A stretch of DNA of 64,000 bases from CAWAPS01 sp963783945 (GCA_963783945.1 CAWAPS010000010.1:1-64000), one strand, 5' to 3'. Positions 52,998-62,398 are shown, counted from the stretch's first letter. The notes: a model not told the origin generated them from the letters alone. Translations and numbers: made by a program.

Positions 52998-53813
52998 TTA
53001 CTTGTTGCAGTATCCGGCGTCGACGGGGAGAGTCACGCCGGTTATGTATCGCGCTCGGTCCGAACACAGGAATAGAACAGCGTCGGAGACGTCGCTCGGC
53101 TCGATGAGAGTGACCGGCAAAGCGTTCCCAAGTATTGCGGCCGCGTTGGGGTTCTCCAGCATGAACTTGTCGAAGAACTCGTTCACGACCATCGGACTGG
53201 CCACCCCACAGGGATGGACCGTGTTACAGCGAATGTTTTCGGGCGCCAACGAGTTGGCATAAGCGCGCATCAAACCGACCACGCCATGCTTCGCAGCGGT
53301 GTAGCCCAAAATCCCCGGACCGGCGTATTCGCGGTCAGGAGCTCGGCCCGTCAGCCCTGCGCTGGAACTGGTGATGACGATCGCCCCGCCTTGATGCTGA
53401 TCGATCAGCCTGGGGATAGCGGCTTCGCAGGTGTGGTACACCCCCCGGAGAAGGACGTCGACAGTGTCGTAAAAGGCTTCGTGGCCCCCTTGAGCCATGA
53501 TGCCGGCGTTCGCTATCACGAAGTCGAGACGTCCAAGCTGCGCAATCCCCTCGGTCACCACCGATTTCACGGCGTCGAAGTCGCGGACATCAGCATGCTG
53601 AGCCACAATCCGCCTACCTGTCTTCTCCACGAGGCGTACGGTCTCTTCCAGGTCGTCGGGCGTAGCCATCCGGTATATGACCGAGTCGATCTGATCGCAC
53701 AGATCCAAGGTGATGATGTCGGCGCCCTCCTCAGCCATCATCACGGCGTGGGAGCGACCCTGTCCGCGCGCCCCTCCAGTGATGAAAGCGACCTTGCCAT
53801 CAAGTTGGCCCAT
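52998..53813 (-). CDS. Mycofactocin-type short-chain dehydrogenase
   Basis: This 271-aa SDR has cofactor loop TGGARGQGR (residues 12-20), NAG (VIANAGIMAQ), the active-site serine in VITSSSAGL and Y-x3-K in LGYTAAKHG. Residues about 38-70 contain the insert CDQIDSVIYRMATPDDLEET, VRLVEKTGRRIVAQHADVRD. As I recall, this insert marks mycofactocin-coupled dehydrogenases (carveol-dehydrogenase-like) that hold NAD tightly and pass electrons to mycofactocin. The start ATG has AGGAGAG-type bases upstream. It is read in the same direction as the amidohydrolase gene but ends 179 bp before it, with site B in the gap. Confidence 0.85.
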   Translation of the reverse strand: MGQLDGKVAFITGGARGQGRSHAVMMAEEGADIITLDLCDQIDSVIYRMATPDDLEETVRLVEKTGRRIVAQHADVRDFDAVKSVVTEGIAQLGRLDFVIANAGIMAQGGHEAFYDTVDVLLRGVYHTCEAAIPRLIDQHQGGAIVITSSSAGLTGRAPDREYAGPGILGYTAAKHGVVGLMRAYANSLAPENIRCNTVHPCGVASPMVVNEFFDKFMLENPNAAAILGNALPVTLIEPSDVSDAVLFLCSDRARYITGVTLPVDAGYCNK

Positions 53814-54063
53814 GTGCCTCTCCTTTGCTTCCCGGCAACGTCCTCCAGGCTAATTCAGGCCCAGAGGTGACACGCAAGGAGCAATCTCGAGCGTACTGTT
53901 CTAAGGGTTGGGCGCGGCTTGCACGTCTGAGATCATGCTTGCCTACAATCGATCGGTAAGAGCCGTCGTTCACGGGCACTGATCGGGCTGGTGGCGCAGA
54001 ACGCCAGCACTTGATGGACCAGACCCAGACGACAATATTGACCCGGTAGGGAGGGACGTTGCG

Positions 54064-54960
54064 ATGATGACACAAGCGGAGCGCGAGGCCGCGTACGAGC
54101 GTGTTCGCCGTGAGCTCGGAGTGGACAGGATCGGGACGGGATCCGATGCGCGGCCGTTGCCGCCGCGCGTGGGGCGTGAGCCACGGCGGGGTTCGGCGTT
54201 GCCGGTCGAGTCGGGGCTTTACGCCGCGGTCAGGTTGTACGAGTACGGCGAGATATGGGGCCGTCCGGGTCTGGACCTGAGAACACGCTGTTTCATCAGC
54301 ATCGCCGCGGTGGCCGCGATGGGCCACGAGGACCAGTTGTACCGCCAGATCAATAGTGCCTTGAACATAGGGGTCACGCCTGACGAGGTCCACGAGGCGT
54401 TGATCCAGGTCAGCTGCTATGGCGGGGTGTCGGCCTGGGAGCAGGCGGTGGGCGTCGCCGATGAGGTGTTCGTCGTCCGTGGGATCCTCGCGTCCGGTGA
54501 TGGGGTGATCGTGGAGCTGAAGGCCCCGATGGATCATGAGGACCGCAAGGCGGCGGCTGAGCGGGTTATGGCGGCACTGGGCGCGGCGCGCCTGGGCTTG
54601 TCGGACGACGCACCGATTCTCGAGACATTGAAGGGTTCGGTTGGGATGGGTGGGCTGGACAGATCGGCCATCGGCCAAGAGCTCGCGTGGATCGGGGGCC
54701 ACTACGGCTATGGAGAGGTGTGGGGGCGGCCCGGATTGGAGCTACGGATTCGAAGTTTCCTCACCGTCGCGATTCTCCAGGTGATGCACGAGAACGATCA
54801 GTTGCACTTCCACATCAACAACGCCTTGAACCTCGGGATCACCCCCGAGGAGCTGCAGGAGGCGCTCGTGCAGGCAGGCGTGTATGGCGGAATCTCCGGC
54901 TGGAACAACGCCTCGAACGTCGCTCGGGACGTGTTCAAACAGCGCGGCATCCCAAACTGA
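54064..54960 (+). CDS. Tandem carboxymuconolactone decarboxylase-domain protein
   Basis: The 298-aa protein has two CMD domains. The first (residues about 50-140) reads LYEYGEIWGRPGLDLRTRCF, AAMGHEDQLYRQINSALNIG and DEVHEALIQVSCYGGVSAWE. The second (about 200-290) reads YGYGEVWGRPGLELRIRSFL, VMHENDQLHFHINNALNLG and EELQEALVQAGVYGGISGWN. An arm MMTQAEREAAYERVRRELGV precedes the first. PcaC decarboxylates gamma-carboxymuconolactone; the tandem form forms a pseudo-dimer. No redox C-x-x-C is present. It is divergent from the SDR at 52998-53813, with a -10-like TACAAT at 53944-53949 between them. Confidence 0.85.
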   Translation: MMTQAEREAAYERVRRELGVDRIGTGSDARPLPPRVGREPRRGSALPVESGLYAAVRLYEYGEIWGRPGLDLRTRCFISIAAVAAMGHEDQLYRQINSALNIGVTPDEVHEALIQVSCYGGVSAWEQAVGVADEVFVVRGILASGDGVIVELKAPMDHEDRKAAAERVMAALGAARLGLSDDAPILETLKGSVGMGGLDRSAIGQELAWIGGHYGYGEVWGRPGLELRIRSFLTVAILQVMHENDQLHFHINNALNLGITPEELQEALVQAGVYGGISGWNNASNVARDVFKQRGIPN

Positions 54961-55167
54961 TGGTCGTCCTCGACGGCAACGTCGTCGGATGAACAACCGA
55001 GGATCGCCTTGACTGGTAACGACACGAGGTAGGCAAGGGAGTCGGTCCAGTCGAGGCTGCACAGTTAGACACCCCCTGGTCAGCCTCGGATCGCGAAGTT
55101 ACTATGTAACGACAGAAATCTCAGTCCTGCATGTCGGCCCAAAGATCACGGCTAAAAGGGGGGTCAT

Positions 55168-55560
55168 TTGAGGGAGGGTGATGTGTCCGCGTGCTCTTAT
55201 GTGATCGAGCCGCCGGATTTGTGGATATCTGCTGGACTCCCGGGAGGCCCGCGGCGCGACGAAACGGGAGAGACGCCGTGTTGGCTCGTGGGGGACTACC
55301 GCTGCGTGATGCCGGCCTGGCAGCTGCTTGCGGTTCTCGGCGAACCCGGGCCGGGTGGGCTCGAGCCGGTGCGATTCTCGGAACTGCCGGACGAGGTCTT
55401 CGAGCCGCAAGGACGTCTTGCCGCCCAGGAGCGAGCCGGCGTGGTCGCGGAGGGCCATCCGAGGTGGCACGTGTCGAGGGCTTTATGGCCTTCCCGATGG
55501 CGTCCCCGTCGACTTCGATCCGTCCCTTTACCCGTTGCCGCATGCTATTCCGGCCTGACC
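55168..55560 (+). pseudogene. Amidohydrolase-2 N-terminal remnant
   Basis: The frame reads YVIEPPDLWISAGLPGGPRR, DETGETPCWLVGDYRCVMPA, PVRFSELPDEVFEPQGRLAA and QERAGV, the typical first 110 residues of one amidohydrolase-2 subgroup (H.VEPPDLW...LP....RAPR...). The D-x-H metal motif just before is lost, and after QERAGV the barrel is missing. A shifted frame reads GLYGLPDGVPVDFDP. The next, less damaged amidohydrolase begins at 55574. Confidence 0.5.
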
Positions 55561-55573
55561 GAAAGCGAGATAA

Positions 55574-56810
55574 GTGGTGTACCGGCTCATATCCGCGGAC
55601 TCACATATCAACGAGCATCCCGATCTGTGGCACACGCGACTGCCGGAGAAATTGAGGAGCCGTGGGCCTCGCACCGTCGATACGTCAAACGGGGGGGAGG
55701 GCTTCACTCTGGAGGGACAGGACCCCGACCCGCTGAAAAGCGGTCTCGCCCTCGGTCCCACCGCGCTCGGTGCACCGGTCCACAAAGCGCTATGACCGAG
55801 CTCAGTTCCGTCGCCGGTTCGATGAGTACAACTTCGGATTCGGCTCGAGGGGTGTCCGCTACAACGAGATCCTCCCTGGGTCTTTTGACCCGAAGGCTCG
55901 TCTGCAGGAGCAGAACGAGGATGGTGTTGACGGGGAGGTGCTCTATGGCAATCCGTTGATCTGGGCGGCGATCAAGGAGCTTGAGGATAACGAGCTGAAG
56001 CTCGCGTGCTTCCGCGCCTATAACGACTGGATCGCCGAGTTCAACAGCTACGCGCCGACACGGCTCTTCGGCGTCGGCGTCGTACCGTCGACTGGAATCG
56101 AGGACGCCGTCGTCGAAGCCAAGCGGTGCATCGAGGTCCTAGGGTTGAAGAGCCTCACGATGGAGAGCTACCCGAACGGATCGGGGGACGAGCCGAGTCG
56201 AGAGGACGACTGGCTGTGGGCTTACATGGAGGAGGCCAGCGTGCCTATCGGCGTACACATCGGCTTTTCGTTCAAGCCGCTAAAGCAGATCCAGAACCTT
56301 GGCAAAAAGGACACGATGAGCCGAGGAGCAGCGGCGTGGTCGGAGGAACGGCTAGGTCCAGTCGACGAGACGCCCACCGAGAGGGGTAGCTTCTCGGGCA
56401 TTCTCCGTCGTCTGATCCTGACTGGGGTGTTCGAGCGTTTCCCGCGCCTGAAGTTCGTCGGTGGGGAAGTTAACTGCGGTTGGATCCCCAACTACTTCGC
56501 GGAGTTTGACCGCGGATTCCGTTACGGTCTGTACCCGCACGCGGATCTGAGCTTGTTACCGAGCGAGTATTTCCGTCGGAACGTTTTCGTCACCTTCCTC
56601 CCGGACTATTTCGGCGTTCGGCGGCGGCACCAGATGCTGGACAACATCATGTGGTCCAGCGACTTCCCGCACTCCGTTAGCAACTGGCCGATCGACGGCG
56701 AGATCGCGCGTGACCAGATCGAGAAGAACGACGTATCCGCCGACGAAGCGGACAGTTTGCTGTGGCGGAACTGCGCTGACCTCTACGCCATGGCCTACGG
56801 GGCCGTCTGA
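55574..56810 (+). pseudogene. Amidohydrolase-2 family gene with a single frameshift
   Basis: MVYRLISADSHINEHPDLWH carries the N-terminal metal motif (D9, H11). The frame goes on to ALGPTALGAPVHKAL and stops at 55795. In another frame KRYDRAQFRRRFDEYNFGFG and RYNEILPGSFDPKARLQEQN carry the protein on to 56810, with GVHIGFSF, FVGGEVNCGWIPNYFAEFDR and IMWSSDFPHSVSNWP. So only one indel, near 55770-55795, separates it from an intact protein of about 411 aa. It lies 30 bp before BKACE copy 2 and was its operon partner. Recent decay or an assembly error is equally possible. Confidence 0.75.
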
Positions 56811-56840
56811 CCCATCGGAACCACGAGAAGAGGAGTCGAC

Positions 56841-57722
56841 GTGGCCAAGCAAAAGGTGATCGTCACAGTCCATATCAACGGGCCAACGAGGGCCAGTAGT
56901 CCTCACGTTGCCTATAGCCCACAGGAGATCGCACAACAGGCCGTCGAATGCTGGCGTCAGGGCGCATCCGTCGTCCACTATCACGCCATCGATCCCGAGA
57001 CCGGTGCACAGTCGTCACATGTTGCCCTGTACGCGGAGACGGTCAAGCTGATCAGGAAGGAATGCGATCTGATCACGTTCCCGACGCTGGGTGCGCACAT
57101 CGTGCAGTCCGAAGGCCGAGTTGCCCATATCGTGGAGATGGCGAAGGATCCCGAGACGAAGCCCGATTGCATTCCTATCGACATGCTCACGACCAACATC
57201 GACTCCTACGATCCGGATAAGAAATATTTCGCCACGCTCGACCGGGTGTACTCGAACACGACGGGAGCGCTAATCGAGATCTCCGAGCGGGTGGGCGCGG
57301 TGGGTGTCAAGCCGGTTCCGATGATATGGAACGTCGCTGGGGTCCGGCTCACCCAGGCGTTCCTCGAGATGGGTGTGGTCGCGGAGCCGCTCTTTTGCGA
57401 GGTGTCGGTGTTCGGCGAACCGCATCTCGGTTTTGGGCATCCGGCCACGATCAAGGGTATGGATGCCGTGGTGGACTTCTTCCCGCCTGGGGCCGACTGG
57501 CGCTGGACCGTGAGCGTGATCGGCGCCAATGCCTTCGCGGTGCTGGCCGCCGCGATCGAGCGCGGCGGGGACGTCGCGATCGGTCTCCACGACTACGCCT
57601 ACCCTGAATTGGGTTTCCCGACCAATGCCGATTTGGTAGCCCGTGTCGCCGATATGGCCAAGAGCATGGGACGAGAGGTCGCGACGGCCGTCGAGGCACG
57701 CCAGATTCTGGAGATGATGTGA
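56841..57722 (+). CDS. Beta-keto acid cleavage enzyme, BKACE/DUF849 family (copy 2)
   Basis: The 293-aa protein starts at a GTG after AGAGGAG. The zinc histidines are H46 and H48 (VVHYHAIDPETG). KPVPMIWNVAGVRLTQAFLE, LFCEVSVFGEPHLGFGHPAT and FPPGADWRWTVSVIGANAF are family segments. The usual zinc glutamate position reads G-L-H250-D; a histidine could still bind metal, unlike the alanine in copy 1. It splits a beta-keto acid with an acyl-CoA. Its stop overlaps the next SDR start (GTGA at 57719-57722), so the two are coupled. Confidence 0.85.
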   Translation: MAKQKVIVTVHINGPTRASSPHVAYSPQEIAQQAVECWRQGASVVHYHAIDPETGAQSSHVALYAETVKLIRKECDLITFPTLGAHIVQSEGRVAHIVEMAKDPETKPDCIPIDMLTTNIDSYDPDKKYFATLDRVYSNTTGALIEISERVGAVGVKPVPMIWNVAGVRLTQAFLEMGVVAEPLFCEVSVFGEPHLGFGHPATIKGMDAVVDFFPPGADWRWTVSVIGANAFAVLAAAIERGGDVAIGLHDYAYPELGFPTNADLVARVADMAKSMGREVATAVEARQILEMM

Positions 57723-58462
57723 CGGGCATGCTCGACGGCAAGACCGTCGTCATCACCGGTGCAGGTTCGGGTATCGCCAAGGCGTCGACGAAGGTGTGCG
57801 TGCGGGAGGGTGCCACCGTGGTCGCGGTCGACATCAGCGGCGCCGAGAAGGATACGGCCGCCGAAGTCGGACACAACGTCCTTCCCGTGCACTGCGACGT
57901 CTCCAACGATGATGAAGTGGCGGCACTGTTTGAAACTGTCCGGAACAAGTTAGGGCGGGTAGACGCCGTGTTCAACGTGGCCGGCACGCACGGTGTGCGT
58001 CCACCCGAGGTCCTCACGGTCAACGAGTTCGAGAAGATGACGGCGGTCAACCTGCGCGGTGTCCTGCTCATGACGCAGTTCGCGGTTCCGATTATGGTGG
58101 CCAACGGTGGTGGCTCGTTCGTGAACGTGTCGTCCATCTCCTCGGTCAACGTCCAGAACTACACGTCGTTCATGTACGCGGCGGCGAAGGCAGGGATGAA
58201 CGCCCTGACCAAGGCGGTCGCCGTCGAGTATGGCCGGCAGGGCATCCGCGCTAACGTCATCGCGCCGGGGTTCACGTTCACCGAGTACATGGGCGAGGAA
58301 ACACCACTGCTGCGAGAGATGGGCGAGAAGGCGGCGCTCGGGCGGGCCGGGACGCCGCTGGAGCTGGCCGAAGTGGCAGCGTTTCTCGCCTCGGATCGGG
58401 CGTCCTTCGTCACCGGCGTGATCCTTCCGGTCGACGGTGGCTGGTCGGCGCGGCTCGCCTGA
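57719..58462 (+). CDS. Short-chain dehydrogenase/reductase
   Basis: This 247-aa classical SDR has the cofactor loop TGAGSGIAK, aspartate in VVAVDIS (suggesting NAD rather than NADP), NVAG, the serine of FVNVSSISSVNVQN and Y-x3-K in MYAAAKAGM, and ends in TGVILPVDGGWSARL. The GTG start overlaps the BKACE copy 2 stop, and the next gene starts 3 bp after its stop. Together with BKACE 2 it probably oxidises a beta-hydroxy acid to the beta-keto acid that BKACE cleaves, which is inference from context. Confidence 0.85.
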   Translation: MTGMLDGKTVVITGAGSGIAKASTKVCVREGATVVAVDISGAEKDTAAEVGHNVLPVHCDVSNDDEVAALFETVRNKLGRVDAVFNVAGTHGVRPPEVLTVNEFEKMTAVNLRGVLLMTQFAVPIMVANGGGSFVNVSSISSVNVQNYTSFMYAAAKAGMNALTKAVAVEYGRQGIRANVIAPGFTFTEYMGEETPLLREMGEKAALGRAGTPLELAEVAAFLASDRASFVTGVILPVDGGWSARLA

Positions 58463-58464
58463 GG

Positions 58465-59481
58465 ATGCGATCCTACGACGTTCGGGTCGACGTCACGGGT
58501 GAAGTCGACCTGGAGGGAGCGTTGGAGACGGCGGCTACGGTGTGGCTGCCCAACCGGATCGACGAGCCGTTGACCTTGATGATCGGTTATCCCGGTGGCG
58601 GATACAGCCGCGGCTATTACGACATCCGTATGCTCCCGGGCTACAGCCAGGCCGAATACCACACCGATCAAGGATTTGCGTTCATAGGTTGTGATCATCT
58701 CGGTGTCGGCGACAGCAGCCCGTGCGATCCATTCATCCTGAGCTACGAGCGCCTCGCTGCCGCCAACCATGCCACAGCGTCCGCGGTGGTCGATCGCTTG
58801 CGTACCGGCAGCCTGGCAGAAGGCGTCCCACCGGTCGAGCTACAGAACGTGATTGGGATGGGCCAATCGATGGGCGGCTGCCTGCTGACAGTGCAGCAGG
58901 CGCGCCACCGCACCTTCGACGCGGTAGCGATTCTCGGCTGGAGCGGAATTCACTCGAACTTCCCGAACCCCGATGGCAGCCGGATCATCTACCCGGCCCC
59001 GTTGCGCGGCGCCGATCTTCGAACGCTCGCCGACCAGGCTCTTGGCGCGGTGGCTCAAAACGAAACGCTCATCCGCTTCGCATTCCACGCATCTGACGAG
59101 GAGCCCGAACTGGTCGAGGCCGACTTCGACCCGGCTATCCCGCCGTGGCGCACGAACCTGATCCCGCCGTGTGCCGCCACGATGATGGCCAAAGGCGCCG
59201 TGGCCAAGGAGGCGGAAGCCATCGAGGTGCCCGTGCTGATCGGGTGCGGCGAGATCGACGTGGTGCCCGACCCTTGGATCGAGCCCTCCGCCTACCGCGG
59301 GTCACGTGACGTTGCGGTTTTCGTCGTGGAGAGGATGTGCCACATGCACAACTTCGCTCAGAATCGAGAGCTCTTGTGGGACCGTATCGCCAACTTCGCT
59401 CGATCAGTGACCAAGGTGTCCCCGGCGGAAATCGATGAGAATCGATCCGACGTTCCAGCCAAGCTTCCCATGAAACGGTGA
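58465..59481 (+). CDS. Alpha/beta hydrolase
   Basis: This 338-aa hydrolase has its nucleophile Ser135 in GMGQSMGG, an oxyanion region MIGYPGGGYSRG near residue 40, a late acid in LIGCGEIDVVPDP and a histidine in ERMCHMHNF. The cap region is helical. It starts at an ATG 3 bp after the SDR stop, so it belongs to the same transcript. Possible jobs are hydrolysis of an ester, a lactone or a C-C bond of a 1,3-diketone; the sequence does not decide. The C-terminal 25 residues are a charged tail. Confidence 0.8.
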   Translation: MRSYDVRVDVTGEVDLEGALETAATVWLPNRIDEPLTLMIGYPGGGYSRGYYDIRMLPGYSQAEYHTDQGFAFIGCDHLGVGDSSPCDPFILSYERLAAANHATASAVVDRLRTGSLAEGVPPVELQNVIGMGQSMGGCLLTVQQARHRTFDAVAILGWSGIHSNFPNPDGSRIIYPAPLRGADLRTLADQALGAVAQNETLIRFAFHASDEEPELVEADFDPAIPPWRTNLIPPCAATMMAKGAVAKEAEAIEVPVLIGCGEIDVVPDPWIEPSAYRGSRDVAVFVVERMCHMHNFAQNRELLWDRIANFARSVTKVSPAEIDENRSDVPAKLPMKR

Positions 59482-59709
59482 CCGATCTCTGATGGGGTCG
59501 TCGCCTCACCTGACTGCAAGACCGAGTTCCCCGAGAACACACCAATTGTGGGTTGAATAGGGGCGCTGGGAATCTGGACCCGCAGCCTATCTGAGGGGTT
59601 AGTATTTAGTATTCAATCGCTATGCTTTGTGACGGGGGGCGATCGTCCCAGTCGGCACCGGCTGTAGGGGTGGCTGGGGCGACCATTACGACCAGGAAAG
59701 GAAGTCGAC

Positions 59710-60558
59710 ATGCAAGTGATCGTCTTTGATGATCCCGTGTCCGATCCGGTGGCACCTGGTGTCACCCGTTCCCGCTTGGAGCCCGGGGGTAAAGAGGGTC
59801 CCGGTGGCATTGTGCGAGATTCGGATCAGCCTGGAGGGGCTACTTGGAGCCAGATGTGGTCCCTCGGGCGGCCCGAGGACGACTGGCGCATGCAGATCCC
59901 TGACATCCGGATGGCACCGAATCAGATCTGGCCCATGCACTGGCACGATTGCTGGACCGTAGTAGTCGTCCTCGACGGCACCCTGTTGATGGGGGACTGG
60001 TGGATGGAGCGGGGTGATGTCCTGGTTGCCGCGCCGAGCGTCGAGTACGGGATGCTTCTCAACGGCCCGCGGGGTTGTGAGCTACTGGAAATCTTCGCCC
60101 GGGACATTCTCTCGCCAGGTGGGTACGGTGAGGAGCTCCGCGACCATCCCACCCTGGTCTACTTGAAGGGGTTGGAGACGACGGACTTCTTCTCCCGGCC
60201 CCCTGCGCTGGAAGAGAATGGGTGCAGGCAGGTCGTGCCTGTTGACGGCACGACCGGCCTGGCAAAGGGCCGTCTCGATGGCAACGCTTACTGGGATCTC
60301 GGCGATCCAACCGATTCCGATAGAGGGATTGTCTTCGACCGCAGGCTGCCGCCGGGCGCGACGTTGCCGCCGGTGTCGGTCGGTGATTGGCGGGCCGCGC
60401 TTGTTCTGGACGGGTCGATGACGGTCGGCGAAACAGCATTCTCGAACAACGATGTCCTACTCGTCGAACCCGACGCCAAGCTGCCGGCCATCACGGCCGG
60501 TGACAGTGGCGTTCATCTTTTGGAGCTGGCTCGCACCGCCGCGGCGGGGACGGCCTGA
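59710..60558 (+). CDS. Bicupin-domain protein
   Basis: The 282-aa protein has two cupin barrels. The first carries QIWPMHWHDCWTVVVVLDGT, with histidines of metal motif 1, and GDVLVAAPSVEYGML. The second is weaker: LPPGATLPPVSVGDWRAALV and LDGSMTVGETAF, without the histidines. Bicupins of this kind include oxalate decarboxylases, gentisate-type dioxygenases and isomerases, or sensor-like proteins. AGGAAAGGAAG precedes the ATG. A 228-bp gap with AT-rich DNA (TTAGTATTTAGTATT and TATGCT near 59600-59626) separates it from the hydrolase and may hold its promoter. Confidence 0.75.
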   Translation: MQVIVFDDPVSDPVAPGVTRSRLEPGGKEGPGGIVRDSDQPGGATWSQMWSLGRPEDDWRMQIPDIRMAPNQIWPMHWHDCWTVVVVLDGTLLMGDWWMERGDVLVAAPSVEYGMLLNGPRGCELLEIFARDILSPGGYGEELRDHPTLVYLKGLETTDFFSRPPALEENGCRQVVPVDGTTGLAKGRLDGNAYWDLGDPTDSDRGIVFDRRLPPGATLPPVSVGDWRAALVLDGSMTVGETAFSNNDVLLVEPDAKLPAITAGDSGVHLLELARTAAAGTA

Positions 60559-60638
60559 GTGCCGGACTTCTCGAGAGAAGGACGCGCGCTGCAGCCGACG
60601 GCTGAGCGCGGACCTTAGGACCGGGTCGAAAGAGCGAG

Positions 60639-61427
60639 GTGTCGGAGATGGAGTTGGACGGTAAGGCAGTGGTCGTTACTGGCGCCGCCGGCAATATCGG
60701 GTCGGTATGTGCCCGGCAGATGGCCATGGAGGGGGCTGCCGTTGTCTTAGCTGATCTTCCCGGTACCGACGTTTCGGGCATAGCGAATCAGATCACCGAG
60801 ACGGGCGGCCGGGCACTGGGCCACGAAGTCGATCTCAGCGACGAGCAGTCCGTGGTCGAGATGATTCGCGCTTGTGCGGACGAGTTCGGCCGGCTCGACG
60901 CGCTTATCAATGTGGCGGCAGCGCCTAGAGGCATGGATATCGATGCAGACCTGGAGACCATGGAGGCGGACTTCTGGGATCGCGTCATGGCGGTCAACGT
61001 CCGGGGTGCCATGTTTGCGTGTAAGCACGCGCTTCCGGCGATGTTGTCGCAGGGTGGAGGCTCGATCGTGAACTTCACGTCTACCGCGGCGTTGGCCGGC
61101 GATCGCGGGCTGATCGCCTATTCCACGTCGAAAGCTGCGCTGCTCGGTCTCACTCGCTCAATCGCCACCATTTACGGCAGGCGGGGTATCCGATGCAACG
61201 CGCTGGCTCCGAGCGGGGTGTGGCCTGACGCGGCGAAGGCGCGGATGGACAGGGAGTTCTTGGAACCGAAGGAGCAGACATTCCTCACGCCTCGTCTAGG
61301 TGTTCCAGAGGACGTGGCCCACATGGTGATCTATTTGGCGTCGGACAAGTCGACCTTCATCACCGGTCAGACGCTTTTCGTTGACGGTGGCAGCCTGGCG
61401 CACCAAGCATGGGTCCGTTTCGACTGA
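60639..61427 (+). CDS. Short-chain dehydrogenase/reductase
   Basis: This 262-aa SDR has the cofactor loop TGAAGNIGS, VVLADLPG after the second strand, NVAA, the serine in IVNFTSTAAL and Y-x3-K in AYSTSKAAL, and a C-terminal FITGQTLFVDGGSLAH. The GTG at 60639 is used; an ATG four codons on is equally placed. It lies between the bicupin and BKACE copy 3 and ends 87 bp before the latter. It is likely to feed a keto acid to that enzyme. Confidence 0.85.
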   Translation: MSEMELDGKAVVVTGAAGNIGSVCARQMAMEGAAVVLADLPGTDVSGIANQITETGGRALGHEVDLSDEQSVVEMIRACADEFGRLDALINVAAAPRGMDIDADLETMEADFWDRVMAVNVRGAMFACKHALPAMLSQGGGSIVNFTSTAALAGDRGLIAYSTSKAALLGLTRSIATIYGRRGIRCNALAPSGVWPDAAKARMDREFLEPKEQTFLTPRLGVPEDVAHMVIYLASDKSTFITGQTLFVDGGSLAHQAWVRFD

Positions 61428-61513
61428 TCGCTTGTCGCATCGCGATCGCGCAGATGATCCGACAGATGCGATGTTCCCCAGGGCGGATCGCGGTGTTTCG
61501 AAAAGGAGAAACG

Positions 61514-62398
61514 ATGCTCATGCAGAAACTCATAATCGAGGCCCGGGTCAGCGGCCAACGGGAGACGAATTCGCATGCGCCCTACAGTCCTGAGGAGATC
61601 GCGGACGCCGCAGTCGAGTGCTGGCGACAGGGTGCGTCGATCGTGCACTATCACGCTCGAGACCCGGAGACGGGTAAGCCGAGTAGCGACCCGCAGTTGT
61701 ACGCGGCCACGGTCTGGCGGATCAAGCAGGAATGTGACCTGATCACCATGCCTACCTTAGGTGCGAGCATGCTGCCGACTGCGGAGGAGCGCGTCGCTCA
61801 CATCGTCGAGATGGCGAAGGACCCGGCCACCAAGCCAGATTGCGTACCGGTCGACATGGTCACGACCAACCTGGATCGGTATGATCCGAACGTCAAGGAT
61901 TTCACCACCGATGAGCATGTCTACTTGAACACGACCAACATGCTCAAGCACATCTGCCGGGCTGTGCGCGCGGTTCATGTCAAGCCGGTATCGATGATCT
62001 GGGACGTCCCCGGCGTGCGGCTCACCGAGGCGTTCATCGACATGGGGCTCTATGAAGATGATCCGCTCTATTGTGAGTTGCCGCTTTTCGCCGAGGACTT
62101 CATCATCGCGGGCCACCCCGGAACGCTCAGGGGCCTGCAAGCCTTGCTCGACTTCTTCCCGGTCGGAGCGAACTGGCAGTGGGTCGTGAACGTTGTCGGT
62201 GGCAACAGCCTCCCGCTTCTGGCGGGCGCGATCGGAAGCGGGGGCCACGTTGCTCTCGGTCTTGAGGACTCACCTTGGGAGGAATTCGGGTGTCCATCCA
62301 ACGCTGAGCTCGTGACCCGGGTCGTCGATATCGCTCGAAGCATGGGACGAGAGATTGCCACGCCAGCAGAGGCGCGGGAAATGCTCGGCTTCACCTAG
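61514..62398 (+). CDS. Beta-keto acid cleavage enzyme, BKACE/DUF849 family (copy 3)
   Basis: The 294-aa protein starts at an ATG with the strong ribosome site AAAAGGAGAA. The zinc ligands are complete: H45 and H47 (IVHYHARDPETGKPS) and E251 in G-L-E-D. Other family segments are KPVSMIWDVPGVRLTEAFID, LYCELPLFAEDFIIAGHPGT and FPVGANWQWVVNVVGGNS. Of the three copies this is the only one with the full canonical metal site, so it is the best candidate for ordinary BKACE activity. It is the last plus-strand gene; the following genes converge. Confidence 0.9.
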   Translation: MLMQKLIIEARVSGQRETNSHAPYSPEEIADAAVECWRQGASIVHYHARDPETGKPSSDPQLYAATVWRIKQECDLITMPTLGASMLPTAEERVAHIVEMAKDPATKPDCVPVDMVTTNLDRYDPNVKDFTTDEHVYLNTTNMLKHICRAVRAVHVKPVSMIWDVPGVRLTEAFIDMGLYEDDPLYCELPLFAEDFIIAGHPGTLRGLQALLDFFPVGANWQWVVNVVGGNSLPLLAGAIGSGGHVALGLEDSPWEEFGCPSNAELVTRVVDIARSMGREIATPAEAREMLGFT

